From: Clostridium sp. UBA4548
Lineage (GTDB): Bacteria; Bacillota; Clostridia; Clostridiales; Clostridiaceae
Direction: 5' to 3'
NCBI RefSeq assembly: GCF_002387895.1
Contig: NZ_DGLI01000042.1
Coordinates: 1-8,534, forward strand
Length of the DNA stretch: 8,534 nt
The notes beneath the pieces are model-generated. The model worked only from the letters and a program-made list of their open reading frames with translations. It was not told the origin of the DNA and searched no databases. This document shows positions 1 through 6,825 of this stretch, piece after piece. Position 1 is the first letter of the stretch, and each line of letters begins with the position of its first letter. Both the position numbers and the translations under genes were made by a program.

Positions 1-20
1 CAAATTATTTTACAGACTCA

Positions 21-64
21 AGTAAACTAAAAGCCTACATAGGCTCATAGAGCTTATGTAGGCT
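21..64 (-). terminator. Intrinsic terminator of glmS
   Basis: A perfect 10-bp inverted repeat (32-41 with 55-64) is extended inward by four more pairs (42-45 with 51-54, one a G-T) around a 5-nt loop. It begins 15 nt past the glmS stop codon. On the minus strand the stem is followed by TTTTAGTTTAC, a moderate U-rich tail. On the plus strand the stem is followed by AAATTTTT, so it could also stop transcripts arriving from the left. The stem is unusually long for the region, and the call as the glmS terminator rests on position and symmetry. Confidence 0.88.
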
Positions 65-78
65 AAATTTTTAACTAT

Positions 79-1905
79 TTATTCAACCGTTACTGATTTT
101 GCAAGGTTTCTTGGCTTATCTACATCGCATCCTTTTTCTATTGCCATGTAGTAAGAGAATAATTGTAGTGGAATTATAGCTATTACTGGTGCTAATAGGT
201 CCATTACTCTAGGAATATAAGATGCAGAGTTAACTGATTTTTCTATTTCAGTGTGTCCTTCTTGTGCAAAAGCATACACCTTAGCTCCTCTTGCTGAAAC
301 CTCTTTTATATTACTTACCATTTTGTCATATAATTCTTCTTGAGTTGCCATAGTCATTACTATAGTTCCCTCTTCGATTAATGCTATTGGACCATGTTTA
401 AGTTCTCCAGCAGCATAAGCTTCTGAGTGAATGTATGATATTTCCTTAAGCTTTAATGATCCTTCCATTGCTACTGCATAGTCAAGTCCTCTTCCTAAGA
501 AGAACATATCCTTATGCTTAGAAGTCTTTGTAGTGAACTTTTGAATTGTTTCTTTGTATTTTAAAACTTCTTCTGCTTTTTCTGGAAGTCTTAGCATTTC
601 TTCTTTTATGCTTTCAATCTTTTCACTTGATAAAGTTTCTTTTTCTTGAGAGAAGAATAGAGCAATTATATACATTGCTATAAGCTGAGTTACATAAGCT
701 TTTGTTGATGCAACTGCAATTTCTGGACCTGCCCAAGTGTATAGAACGTCATCTGCTTCTCTTGAAGCTGAGCTTCCTACTACGTTAGTTACAGCAATTA
801 CTCTAGCGCCTTTAGATTTTGCAAGTCTTAAGGCTGACATTGTATCTGCAGTTTCTCCAGATTGACTTATAATAATCATTAATGTGTTTTCATCAATAAT
901 TGGATCTCTATATTTAAACTCTGAAGCTATATCAATTTCTACTGGAATTCTTGCTAGTTTTTCTATAACATACTTACCAACAACTCCTGCATGATAAGCA
1001 GTTCCGCAAGCTACTATATATATTTTATTTAAATTCTTTATTTGTTCTTTAGTTATATGAATATCATCAAGGTTTATAGGCTGACCTAAAACTATTCTTG
1101 ATGCCATTGTATCTTTTATTGCTTTTGGTTGTTCATGAATTTCTTTTATCATAAAATGCTCATATCCGCCTTTTTCAGCAGCATCAGCATCCCAAGTTAC
1201 ATGGAATACTTCTTTATTTATTTCTTCTTCTAATCTATTATAAAGTTTAACACCGTCTTTAGTCATTACAACAAATTCTTTATCTTCTAAAAGATAAACA
1301 TTTCTTGTTTGATTTAACACTGCTGGAATATCAGAAGCTATGAAGTTTTCATTTTCTCCAAGTCCAACAACTAGTGGACTTTCATGTCTAACAGCAACTA
1401 GTTTGTCAGGCTCTTGAGTAGTTATTACTCCAATTGCGTAGCTACCTTCCATTTTTTCAGTTGCCTTAATAACAGCCTTTAATAAATCTCCTTCATAGAA
1501 GTAATCTACTAAGTTTGGTATTACTTCAGTATCTGTTTCAGAAGCAAACTCATATCCTTTAGATATTAACCATTCTCTTAATGAAATATAGTTTTCGATA
1601 ATTCCGTTGTGAACAACGCTCACAGTTCCTTTAGCGTTAGTATGAGGATGTGAGTTTACATCAGATGGTGCTCCATGAGTTGCCCATCTTGTGTGACCTA
1701 TACCTATATTTCCTATTACAGGTTTTTCCTCAAGCTTCTCCTCTAAACATGCAAGTCTACCTTTGCATTTTACAACCTCTAAGTTGCTCTGGTTTAGAAT
1801 CGCTATACCAGCTGAGTCATAACCCCTGTACTCTAATTTGCTTAATCCTTCAATAAGAAGTGATGAAGCTTCTCTCTTTCCAAAATAACCTACTATTCCG
1901 CACAT
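79..1905 (-). CDS. glmS: Glutamine--fructose-6-phosphate aminotransferase (isomerizing)
   Basis: GlmS makes glucosamine-6-phosphate from fructose-6-phosphate and glutamine in the cytosol, the first committed step to UDP-GlcNAc. The 608-residue product has the usual length. The N-terminal class II glutaminase domain starts MCGIVGYFG, so the Cys becomes the N-terminal nucleophile after Met removal. It also shows RGYDSAG (27-33), HTRWATHG (71-78) and VHNGIIEN (98-105). Two SIS sugar-isomerase domains follow, with ACGTAYHA near 300, SQSGETADT at 347-355 and AGPEIAVASTKAYV at 392-405. The C-terminal tail ends LAKSVTVE with the conserved Lys at 603. The frame stays open 12 codons further upstream, but that start would bury the catalytic Cys. 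The ATG at 1903-1905 has AAAGGAAG about 6 nt ahead and is chosen. Expression is controlled by the ribozyme in its leader. Confidence 0.98.
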   Translation of the reverse strand: MCGIVGYFGKREASSLLIEGLSKLEYRGYDSAGIAILNQSNLEVVKCKGRLACLEEKLEEKPVIGNIGIGHTRWATHGAPSDVNSHPHTNAKGTVSVVHNGIIENYISLREWLISKGYEFASETDTEVIPNLVDYFYEGDLLKAVIKATEKMEGSYAIGVITTQEPDKLVAVRHESPLVVGLGENENFIASDIPAVLNQTRNVYLLEDKEFVVMTKDGVKLYNRLEEEINKEVFHVTWDADAAEKGGYEHFMIKEIHEQPKAIKDTMASRIVLGQPINLDDIHITKEQIKNLNKIYIVACGTAYHAGVVGKYVIEKLARIPVEIDIASEFKYRDPIIDENTLMIIISQSGETADTMSALRLAKSKGARVIAVTNVVGSSASREADDVLYTWAGPEIAVASTKAYVTQLIAMYIIALFFSQEKETLSSEKIESIKEEMLRLPEKAEEVLKYKETIQKFTTKTSKHKDMFFLGRGLDYAVAMEGSLKLKEISYIHSEAYAAGELKHGPIALIEEGTIVMTMATQEELYDKMVSNIKEVSARGAKVYAFAQEGHTEIEKSVNSASYIPRVMDLLAPVIAIIPLQLFSYYMAIEKGCDVDKPRNLAKSVTVE

Positions 1906-1999
1906 AAAAAATCTTCCTTTCAAATTTTGATTTTTGCTCACGAGAAAAATTCCAACACAAATACTACTTTCATTTGAAAGTTTAGTTCAGCATGAAAGG

Positions 2000-2275
2000 T
2001 ATATTGATTGTTGGTTTTCACCCCATGAATAATAAAGGTTTTTACACCAGATTGTTTTGTCACAGAAATCACTCTCTGCTTTTATCAATCGTTAACGGTA
2101 GTGCGATACCGTGGGGCACCCGCCGAAGAATCGATACTCCCCATCCTCGTCAACTCACACTTTCACCTAATGCTAAAGATAGTTCCATACTCTTAAGTAT
2201 TTATATTATTTGTAAATACTTATAATCATGTCCTTATCAATAAGCCTTCTAGTGAAACTCGCAAGTCCTGGCGCT
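2000..2275 (-). ncRNA. glmS ribozyme (GlcN6P-activated self-cleaving riboswitch) with enlarged P1
   Basis: Family knowledge: this RNA cleaves itself in the glmS 5' UTR using GlcN6P as cofactor, which marks the mRNA for decay. Seen here on the minus strand: the substrate AGCGCCAGGACTTGC (cleavage expected between 2275 and 2274), the core block GTTGACGAGGATGGGG (about 2138-2153), and TTCGGCGGGTGCCCC (2113-2129), whose CCCC can pair with the GGGG at 2139-2142 as P2.1. The P3 hairpin CGGTA/TACCG is at 2096-2111. P1 forms from about 2252-2266 with 2153-2166 but encloses an insert of about 85 nt (2167-2251). The P4 domain lies below 2095; I could not fold it with certainty, so the 3' edge near 2000 is approximate. 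The ribozyme ends about 95 nt before the glmS start codon. Confidence 0.94.
2167..2251 (-). other. P1 insertion of the glmS ribozyme with two hairpins
   Basis: This stretch sits at the tip of P1, between the arms TTTCAC (2252-2257 on the minus strand) and GTGAAA (2161-2166). It contains a perfect 10-bp stem, TAAGTATTTA (2194-2203) with TAAATACTTA (2213-2222), around a 9-nt loop. A smaller CTTAT/ATAAG stem lies at 2233-2244. In the Bacillus subtilis ribozyme P1 is closed by only a few nucleotides, so this is peripheral elaboration rather than catalytic core. Its role is unknown. Confidence 0.7.
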
Positions 2276-2277
2276 TA

Positions 2278-2312
2278 GTTAAATATTAAACTGATATAAT
2301 TTTCTATTTAAC
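2278..2312 (-). other. Hairpin-capable leader segment just 5' of the ribozyme cleavage site
   Basis: Between the predicted transcription start and the cleavage site the leader contains GTTAAAT (2306-2312, minus strand) and its exact complement ATTTAAC (2278-2284), separated by 21 nt. This 7-bp, all but one A-T, stem would leave the 5' cleavage fragment ending in a helix three nucleotides before the scissile bond. Whether it forms in the cell is unknown. Confidence 0.4.
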
Positions 2313-2320
2313 CTCAGTTT

Positions 2321-2349
2321 ATTATATTCTGAAACTTCCAAATGGTCAA
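2321..2349 (-). promoter_or_regulatory. glmS promoter, vegetative sigma type
   Basis: On the minus strand TTGACC (2344-2349) is followed by a 17-bp spacer and TATAAT (2321-2326). A run of seven A residues lies just upstream of the -35 box on the coding strand and could act as an UP element. Transcription should start near 2314, giving a leader of about 40 nt before the ribozyme cleavage site. Further upstream sits the perfect palindrome TTACATGTAA (2360-2369). This promoter makes glmS independent of the glmM transcript. Confidence 0.82.
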
Positions 2350-2465
2350 TGTTATTTTTTTACATGTAATAAATAGCTTTTTACCTCTATGTTTTACTTT
2401 AAAAACTATGGTAACAATGGGTTAGTTTTTCTATAAATATTGCTCCTAACTTAGGGAGCCACATT
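2350..2465. other. Gene-free stretch between candidate RNA and glmS promoter
   Basis: No open frame or family match was seen on either strand. It contains the palindrome TTACATGTAA (2360-2369) close to the glmS -35 box. It also contains an imperfect hairpin, GCTCC-TAA with TTA-GGGAGC (2442-2459, one bulged base), which lacks a U-rich tail on either strand. Confidence 0.5.
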
Positions 2466-2487
2466 AAAAAATGAACAAGTTCATTTT
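2466..2487 (-). terminator. Weak intrinsic terminator ending the structured block
   Basis: AAAATGAAC (2479-2487, minus strand) pairs with GTTCATTTT (2468-2476) around a 2-nt loop and is followed by further U, giving TTTTTT. The stem has only two G-C pairs, so it would be a weak terminator. Alternatively the symmetric sequence could be a protein-binding palindrome. Confidence 0.4.
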
Positions 2488-2590
2488 ATTAACAACTTTC
2501 GAAGCAGATTTATACTGCCACCAAAGCAGCTTATCTAGACTGAGTAACTGCCACTTTAGAAGATGCCAGACTTGAAGCTTCCAAAATGTT
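2466..2590 (-). ncRNA. Candidate structured small RNA or structured 3' remnant
   Basis: This block looks less AT-rich than its flanks and folds on the minus strand. A long-range helix pairs 2577-2590 with 2491-2505, starting GAAGC/GCTTC, with one mismatch and one bulge. It encloses two hairpins with the same stem, GGCAG/CTGCT (2525-2552 and 2503-2519); the second shares three bases with the closing helix. A terminator-like hairpin with six U residues follows at once (2466-2487). Three wobble pairs (the base of each GGCAG stem and one in the closing helix) would be A-C mismatches if the plus strand were transcribed, which favours the minus strand. No clear promoter is visible, so it may be read-through from glmM. 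It matches no RNA family I recognise. Confidence 0.27.
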
Positions 2591-2612
2591 TTTAAAACTT
2601 CATAAATTCACA

Positions 2613-2649
2613 GAAAAAAATAAGGAGTAAAATCACTACTCCTTATTTT
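2613..2649 (-). terminator. Intrinsic terminator of glmM
   Basis: A perfect 13-bp stem (2617-2629 with 2637-2649) with a 7-nt loop and GGAGTA/TACTCC at its heart starts 11 nt after the glmM stop. On the minus strand it runs into seven U residues (2614-2620). The flanking A and T runs make it bidirectional in principle, but no plus-strand gene is present here. Confidence 0.92.
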
Positions 2650-2659
2650 ATGTTAACTA

Positions 2660-4009
2660 TTAGTTGTTAGCCTTCTTTTCAATGAGCTTAGCAAGTGAAG
2701 TAGCCATTTCATCAAGTTCGCTTTGAACTTTTCCTTCAAGCATAACTCTAACTAGTGGTTCAGTACCTGATGGTCTAATTAATACTCTTCCACTACCTGC
2801 TAGCTTTTCTTCCATTCTTATTATCTCTGCTGCTATTTCCTCATCTTTAACATGAATATCCTTTTTATCATTAGGAACCTTAGCATTTACAAGAACTTGT
2901 GGAAGCTCTGTCATCATAGCTGCAAGCTCACTTAAGGTCCTTCCTGATTTTTTAACCACAGTTGCAAGTTGTAATCCTGAAACTAATCCATCTCCTGTAG
3001 TGTTAAAATCTAAGAATATTACGTGTCCTGATTGTTCTCCCCCTATGCTGTAACTACCTTTTTGCATTTCTTCAAGAACATATCTATCTCCAACTTTTGT
3101 TTTTATAGTTTTAATATTTTCTTCTTTTAAAGCTATATCAAGTCCTAAATTACTCATTACAGTTACAACTACTGTATCATGATTTAATTTACCTATTTCT
3201 TTTAAATGTTTAGCTGCAATACACATCATAAAGTCACCATTGATAAGGTTACCCTTTTCATCAATGGCAAGACATCTATCTGCATCTCCATCAAAAGCAA
3301 GTCCTAAATCACACTTATTTTCCACTACAAATTTCATTAAATCCTCTGGATGAGTAGAGCCACATTTTTTATTAATGTTTACTCCATCTGGATTATTGTG
3401 AATTGCAAAAACTTCAGCTCCAAGCTCTTTTAAAGCTATTTCAGAAGATTTGTAGGATGCTCCGTTAGCACAATCTATGGCAATTTTAAGTCCAGCTAAG
3501 TCTCCATCTATAGTAGATTTTGCAAAGGCAATGTAATCTTCTAATCCATTTTCAACTATATGCTTCTTGCCTACCATTTCCCCTGTTGGTGTTGGAACTC
3601 CTTGAAAATTATTTTCTATTATACTTTGGATTCTATCTTCTAATTCATCACTTAGTTTAAAGCCATCTTTATTAAAAAACTTTATTCCATTGTACTCTAC
3701 TGGATTATGAGAAGCTGAAATTACTACCCCAGCATCTGCTCCATATTTTCTTGTAAGGTATGCTACTGCTGGCGTTGGAACTACTCCAAGACATACTGCT
3801 TCTGCACCTACGGATAAAATCCCTGAAACTAATGCAGCTTCAAGCATATCACCTGAAATTCTTGTATCCATACCTACTAATATTTTAGGTCTGTGCGCTC
3901 CTTCTGTTAAAGCAAAAGCACCTGCTCTTCCTAAACTATATGCAAGCTGTACTGTTAGTTCTGTATTGGCTATACCCCTTACACCGTCAGTACCAAACAT
4001 TCTACTCAT
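2660..4009 (-). CDS. glmM: Phosphoglucosamine mutase
   Basis: GlmM interconverts glucosamine-6-phosphate and glucosamine-1-phosphate in the cytosol, the step after GlmS on the route to UDP-GlcNAc. The 449-residue length is normal. The N-terminus MSRMFGTDGVRG is typical of the family. The phosphoserine loop is VVISASHNP with catalytic Ser100, the Mg-binding loop is FDGDADR with Asp240, Asp242 and Asp244, the sugar-binding loop is GGEQSGH (323-329), and the phosphate-binding loop is RPSGTEPLVRV (412-422). GAGGT lies 6 nt before the ATG at 4007-4009; a second Met three codons in is less well spaced. It precedes glmS on the same strand, but separate promoters and a strong terminator make them two transcription units. 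No missing catalytic residue was seen. Confidence 0.98.
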   Translation of the reverse strand: MSRMFGTDGVRGIANTELTVQLAYSLGRAGAFALTEGAHRPKILVGMDTRISGDMLEAALVSGILSVGAEAVCLGVVPTPAVAYLTRKYGADAGVVISASHNPVEYNGIKFFNKDGFKLSDELEDRIQSIIENNFQGVPTPTGEMVGKKHIVENGLEDYIAFAKSTIDGDLAGLKIAIDCANGASYKSSEIALKELGAEVFAIHNNPDGVNINKKCGSTHPEDLMKFVVENKCDLGLAFDGDADRCLAIDEKGNLINGDFMMCIAAKHLKEIGKLNHDTVVVTVMSNLGLDIALKEENIKTIKTKVGDRYVLEEMQKGSYSIGGEQSGHVIFLDFNTTGDGLVSGLQLATVVKKSGRTLSELAAMMTELPQVLVNAKVPNDKKDIHVKDEEIAAEIIRMEEKLAGSGRVLIRPSGTEPLVRVMLEGKVQSELDEMATSLAKLIEKKANN

Positions 4010-4070
4010 GTCACTACCTCTTTTCTATTTTTAATATATAAAATATGTATTTTTCAAACGTACAACTTAA

Positions 4071-4099
4071 ATTATACTATAAAACATAATCATTAACAA
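4071..4099 (-). promoter_or_regulatory. glmM promoter, vegetative sigma type
   Basis: On the minus strand TTGTTA (4094-4099), a 17-bp spacer and a consensus TATAAT (4071-4076) lie about 60 nt before the start codon. A start of transcription near 4064 leaves a leader of about 55 nt, which is AT-rich and shows no riboswitch-like fold. Confidence 0.75.
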
Positions 4100-4304
4100 T
4101 AATCACTAGTTTTCAGCCAAGAGCTACAATATACATACTATAGGAGAGGGTTTGCCATAACTTTTTTACTAATAGTTTACTAAATACTAAATACTTAGTA
4201 CCCATGTTTATATATTATTCTTCATGATTTTACATAGTTTGTACTTAATTATTCTTAAGTTCAATGCCCATAATCTCAATATTTTTTCCCATTCTCATTT
4301 AAAA
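4100..4304. other. Gene-free intergenic stretch upstream of glmM
   Basis: No coding frame, RNA gene or riboswitch was recognised on either strand. The stretch is AT-rich. It holds the heptamer repeats at 4167-4198 and a short inverted repeat, ACTTAA with TTAAGT (around 4243-4262). A GC-richer patch at 4141-4158 has no partner sequence. It separates glmM from the terminator of the preceding gene. Confidence 0.5.
4167..4198. repeat. Short tandem heptamer repeat TACTAAA
   Basis: On the plus strand the heptamers TACTAAA (4178-4184), TACTAAA (4185-4191) and TACTTAG (4192-4198) abut exactly. A fourth, TACTAAT, starts at 4167, four bases before the array. The array lies about 70-100 bp upstream of the glmM -35 box. 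It may be a protein-binding cluster or a slippage product in AT-rich DNA. Confidence 0.6.
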
Positions 4305-4327
4305 ATAAAAAACCCGCAACTGCGGGC
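4305..4327 (-). terminator. Intrinsic terminator closing the bactofilin-to-SHOCT gene unit
   Basis: The GC-rich stem CCCGC (4313-4317) with GCGGG (4322-4326), loop AACT, begins only 8 nt after the stop codon of the 117-residue protein. On the minus strand it is followed by TTTTTTATTTTT. This is the strongest terminator in the window by stem composition and marks the operon end. Confidence 0.94.
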
Positions 4328-4334
4328 TTTCTTA

Positions 4335-4688
4335 TTATACTATTGAAATTTTAACTACTTCATTATTAGAGCTTTTTAGTTCCACTAATTCCCCTACTAT
4401 TTCTTTTTCTATTGCCATTAGAATAAGTTTTGATACCTGATCTGAATCTAATTGTTCCAATCCCTTAATATTAAGATTAGGGATTTTCCCAAAGTTTTTT
4501 AGTATCATTGAAACAAACTTTAAGGGCATAGTAATTTTTGTCGGTTTCTTTTCTTCCTCCGTAATTAATATATATAGTACCCTACCTTTTGATGGCTTAT
4601 ATAAACTATCAATCATACTAATGGCTTTATCAGTAGAAATCTTGCCATTTTTCAATGAGGTTAATATACTATTCAAATTATCCTTCAA
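4335..4688 (-). CDS. SHOCT-like domain protein (YvlB N-terminal type), 117 residues
   Basis: The function is unknown. Residues 4-30 (NLNSILTSLKNGKISTDKAI...) form two short predicted helices with the K-N-G-K-I-S turn typical of SHOCT-like segments, which in many Firmicutes precede DUF4097 or DUF2089-type proteins. Residues 36-117 follow the usual companion pattern: a strand (RVLYILITEE), a KITMPLKFVSMILK segment, an acidic helix (LDSDQVSKLILMAI) and a final strand ending EVVKISIV. No signal peptide or membrane segment is present, so it should be cytosolic. The start is TTG (4686-4688) with GGAGGG five bases ahead; no in-frame ATG is near, and the nearby ATG at 4700-4702 is out of frame. It lies 61 nt after the MFS gene and is probably its co-transcribed last partner. 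Possible roles are as an adaptor or regulator. Confidence 0.8.
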   Translation of the reverse strand: MKDNLNSILTSLKNGKISTDKAISMIDSLYKPSKGRVLYILITEEEKKPTKITMPLKFVSMILKNFGKIPNLNIKGLEQLDSDQVSKLILMAIEKEIVGELVELKSSNNEVVKISIV

Positions 4689-4749
4689 TAGAACCCTCCA
4701 TTTTATAGTATTATATATCTATTATATGAAGGAAATATAAAATAAATTA

Positions 4750-6087
4750 CTAGGACGAAAGGCCGTTAGTCCTTGCTATCAACACTTCAACCTCTTCTTC
4801 ATCCTTATTGTATTCAATAAGTTCTTTAGCACCCTTTGTGTTTACACATATAACCATAAGTATAAAGGCTAAAACAAGTAATATTGTCATTGCTACATTA
4901 ATGGGTAATATTTCTCCTAAAACTCCACCTACAACAGTGCCTATAGGAGTTAAGCCCATAGACATGGTTCCCATTAAAGCTGAAACCTTACCCCTTTTTT
5001 CACTAGGCACTACTAGCATCATTGTAGTGTTGAAAATAGTATTAAACACTACATTTCCTAAGAAAGATATAAATAATATCCCAACAAGTAGTGGATAACT
5101 TTTTATAAAGGTTATGGATATTAATAGTAATCCGTTAAGAATTATTGAAAAATAAAATACTTTAAATTTCATTTCTCTCTTTATGGTTATTATTGATAAT
5201 ATTATACTTCCCACTACCATACTACAAGATATGGATGCCATAGCAAAACCATACTTTTCTGGTCCTAAGAAAGGTGTTGCCTTAAAGTAAGGTAATATTA
5301 GTATAAACGCAGCATTTGCAAAAAAATTTATTCCTGAAGCTGCAAAAAACACATTTCTTAAGGTTTTGAAGCCCCACATAAATTTAAGCCCTTCTTTGAA
5401 ATCTTCTTTAAAGGTAACTTCCTGCACTTTTCTCTCTATCTTTGGAACCTTTATAAATAGTTCTGTAAAGGCTGAAAAAATATAAGAAATTCCATTAAAT
5501 AAGAACATATAAGGTGCCCCTATGGTGACAAATAATATCCCACCAATAGCATTACCAATCATATCCATACCAGAACTCGCAAGACTTGTAACTGAATTTG
5601 CTTGAACAAGCTTTGATTCATGAACTATATCTGGTTTTACCGATGCCATGGATGGATTGAAGAAAGCTGAACATAAACCTAATATTATTCCTGTTATAAA
5701 TACCATCCAAACCTGTATAAATCCAAAAATCCCAGCAATCCCTACAAGGGTTACTAAAACTCCTCTTATAAAATCTGTAAGAACAATTATTTTCTTCCTA
5801 TCCCACTTATCCACAAATACACCGGCGAAAGGTCCTAGCACTATTCTCGGAACCATAGTTAGAGCACTTAAAAGTCCCATTAACGCAGTTGAGCCAGTTA
5901 CCTCTAAAACCCAAAAATCTAAAGCTATTAAATAAATAACATCTCCAAATACAGATACTAACTGACCTTGCCATAGTAAGAAAAAGTTTTTGTTCCAAAG
6001 TCGTATCTTTTCATTTTCTTTAATTTCCCTTTGTTTATTCCCCAAATTATTCTCTTGTACAGTTGTGTCTTTTAATTCTTCTTCCAT
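4750..6087 (-). CDS. MFS transporter, DHA3-like multidrug/macrolide efflux type
   Basis: This is a major facilitator superfamily permease, most likely a drug or metabolite exporter driven by proton antiport; the substrate cannot be read from sequence. From the chosen start it has 445 residues. A hydrophilic N-terminus (1-32) is followed by about 12 hydrophobic segments between roughly 36 and 417. The MFS loop 2-3 motif is present as GVFVDKWDRKK (89-99), with a related PSEKRGKVSAL (361-371) in the second half. The central cytosolic loop spans 213-240, and the C-terminal tail is acidic (YNKDEEEVEV). The frame can begin at a TTG four codons earlier (6099). I prefer the ATG at 6085-6087, preceded by GGGGTGG, although spacing favours neither clearly. 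No promoter or terminator was seen in the 114-nt gap after yhbD, so co-transcription is likely and YhbD may control it. Confidence 0.9.
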   Translation of the reverse strand: MEEELKDTTVQENNLGNKQREIKENEKIRLWNKNFFLLWQGQLVSVFGDVIYLIALDFWVLEVTGSTALMGLLSALTMVPRIVLGPFAGVFVDKWDRKKIIVLTDFIRGVLVTLVGIAGIFGFIQVWMVFITGIILGLCSAFFNPSMASVKPDIVHESKLVQANSVTSLASSGMDMIGNAIGGILFVTIGAPYMFLFNGISYIFSAFTELFIKVPKIERKVQEVTFKEDFKEGLKFMWGFKTLRNVFFAASGINFFANAAFILILPYFKATPFLGPEKYGFAMASISCSMVVGSIILSIITIKREMKFKVFYFSIILNGLLLISITFIKSYPLLVGILFISFLGNVVFNTIFNTTMMLVVPSEKRGKVSALMGTMSMGLTPIGTVVGGVLGEILPINVAMTILLVLAFILMVICVNTKGAKELIEYNKDEEEVEVLIARTNGLSS

Positions 6088-6201
6088 TTTCCACCCCAAA
6101 AATCCCTTTTTATTTACTCTACTTATGCATTTATATGCATTTTTTCCTTTGTAGCTTAGGCATCTTTGACTTATTACTTATTTTCAGATACCTTATGGAT
6201 T

Positions 6202-6825
6202 TTAAACTATCCCTTTTAGCTTTAGTTCTTCAATATACTTAGGAATTTTTAGCCTAATAATAACTCTTATTCCATTATCTAACACCAATTCCCCACTGTC
6301 AATAACTCCCATGCATATAGAGACTCCGAGCTTTCTTCCTAAATAAACTTCCCCCTTTTCCTTTAGACTTTCATAGTTATCCCTTATGGCTTCTATAACT
6401 AATTTTCCTTCTTCAATTGTAACCTCACCATTATGAAGTAGCTCTTCTAGGATTTGCATACACAATACTTCTTTAAAGCTATATATTTCCTTTTCTCCAT
6501 ATATATCTTTATATATTTTTAAGCCTGCCTTTGACACTAATTTATCTTCAATTATTTTCTCTTCATTTATATTATCCATCTGAATCTTTGTTGAAAACAT
6601 ATTTGCAAGATCATCTAAAGGCATATCATCCTTTAGAGAAATAATTTTATTTATCCTATCTAGTATTTTATCTTTCGGAAAATAGGTTTCCTGTCCTGTA
6701 AAGCTAGATTTTTTAATAAACCACTCTTCAGGAATAAGATTTTTCCTTTTCCATCTATAAAGTTGTCCATAGGATATTCCCGTGATGTTTAATATATCCT
6801 TTTTTGAAATTAGTTCTTCCTCCAT
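6202..6825 (-). CDS. yhbD: YhbD-family protein (DUF4004) with MerR-like helix-turn-helix
   Basis: This is a likely DNA-binding regulator. Residues 5-37 (LISKKDILNITGISYGQLYRWKRKNLIPEEWF) read as a MerR-type helix-turn-helix, with the YRWKRKNLIP recognition and wing entry. FTGQETYFPKDKILDRI (42-58) follows, as in the Bacillus subtilis YhbD family, where yhbD neighbours the bactofilin genes yhbE and yhbF. The remainder (to 207) is mixed helix and strand without a ligand pocket I can name. AAGGAGA lies 7 nt before the ATG, a strong site. The gene sits 155 nt after the bactofilin gene on the same strand. Family identification is from remembered sequence style and synteny; the regulatory role is inferred. 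Confidence 0.85.
   Translation of the reverse strand: MEEELISKKDILNITGISYGQLYRWKRKNLIPEEWFIKKSSFTGQETYFPKDKILDRINKIISLKDDMPLDDLANMFSTKIQMDNINEEKIIEDKLVSKAGLKIYKDIYGEKEIYSFKEVLCMQILEELLHNGEVTIEEGKLVIEAIRDNYESLKEKGEVYLGRKLGVSICMGVIDSGELVLDNGIRVIIRLKIPKYIEELKLKGIV

Noticed and set aside
1992..2225. Plus-strand open frame of 77 codons with an ATG
   Set aside because: It lies antisense across the glmS ribozyme, whose conserved core explains the sequence. The protein has no recognisable pattern.
2490..2630. Plus-strand reading with coding-like stretches (YTATKAAYLD, stop, VTATLEDARLEASKMF, ending in TAA inside the glmM terminator)
   Set aside because: It is interrupted by an in-frame TGA at 2541, has no start or ribosome site, and matches no family I know. 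The minus-strand hairpins explain the composition better. A gene relic cannot be fully excluded.
4130..4160. GGCAAACC-like words upstream of glmM suggesting a cyclic-di-GMP riboswitch
   Set aside because: The second conserved block and the closing helices of that riboswitch are absent, and the position lies upstream of the predicted glmM transcription start.
6125..6140. Doubled ATGCAT with a TTAT loop between yhbD and the MFS gene
   Set aside because: A 6-bp stem followed by T only on the plus strand, where no gene ends. It is too weak to be a terminator for yhbD.
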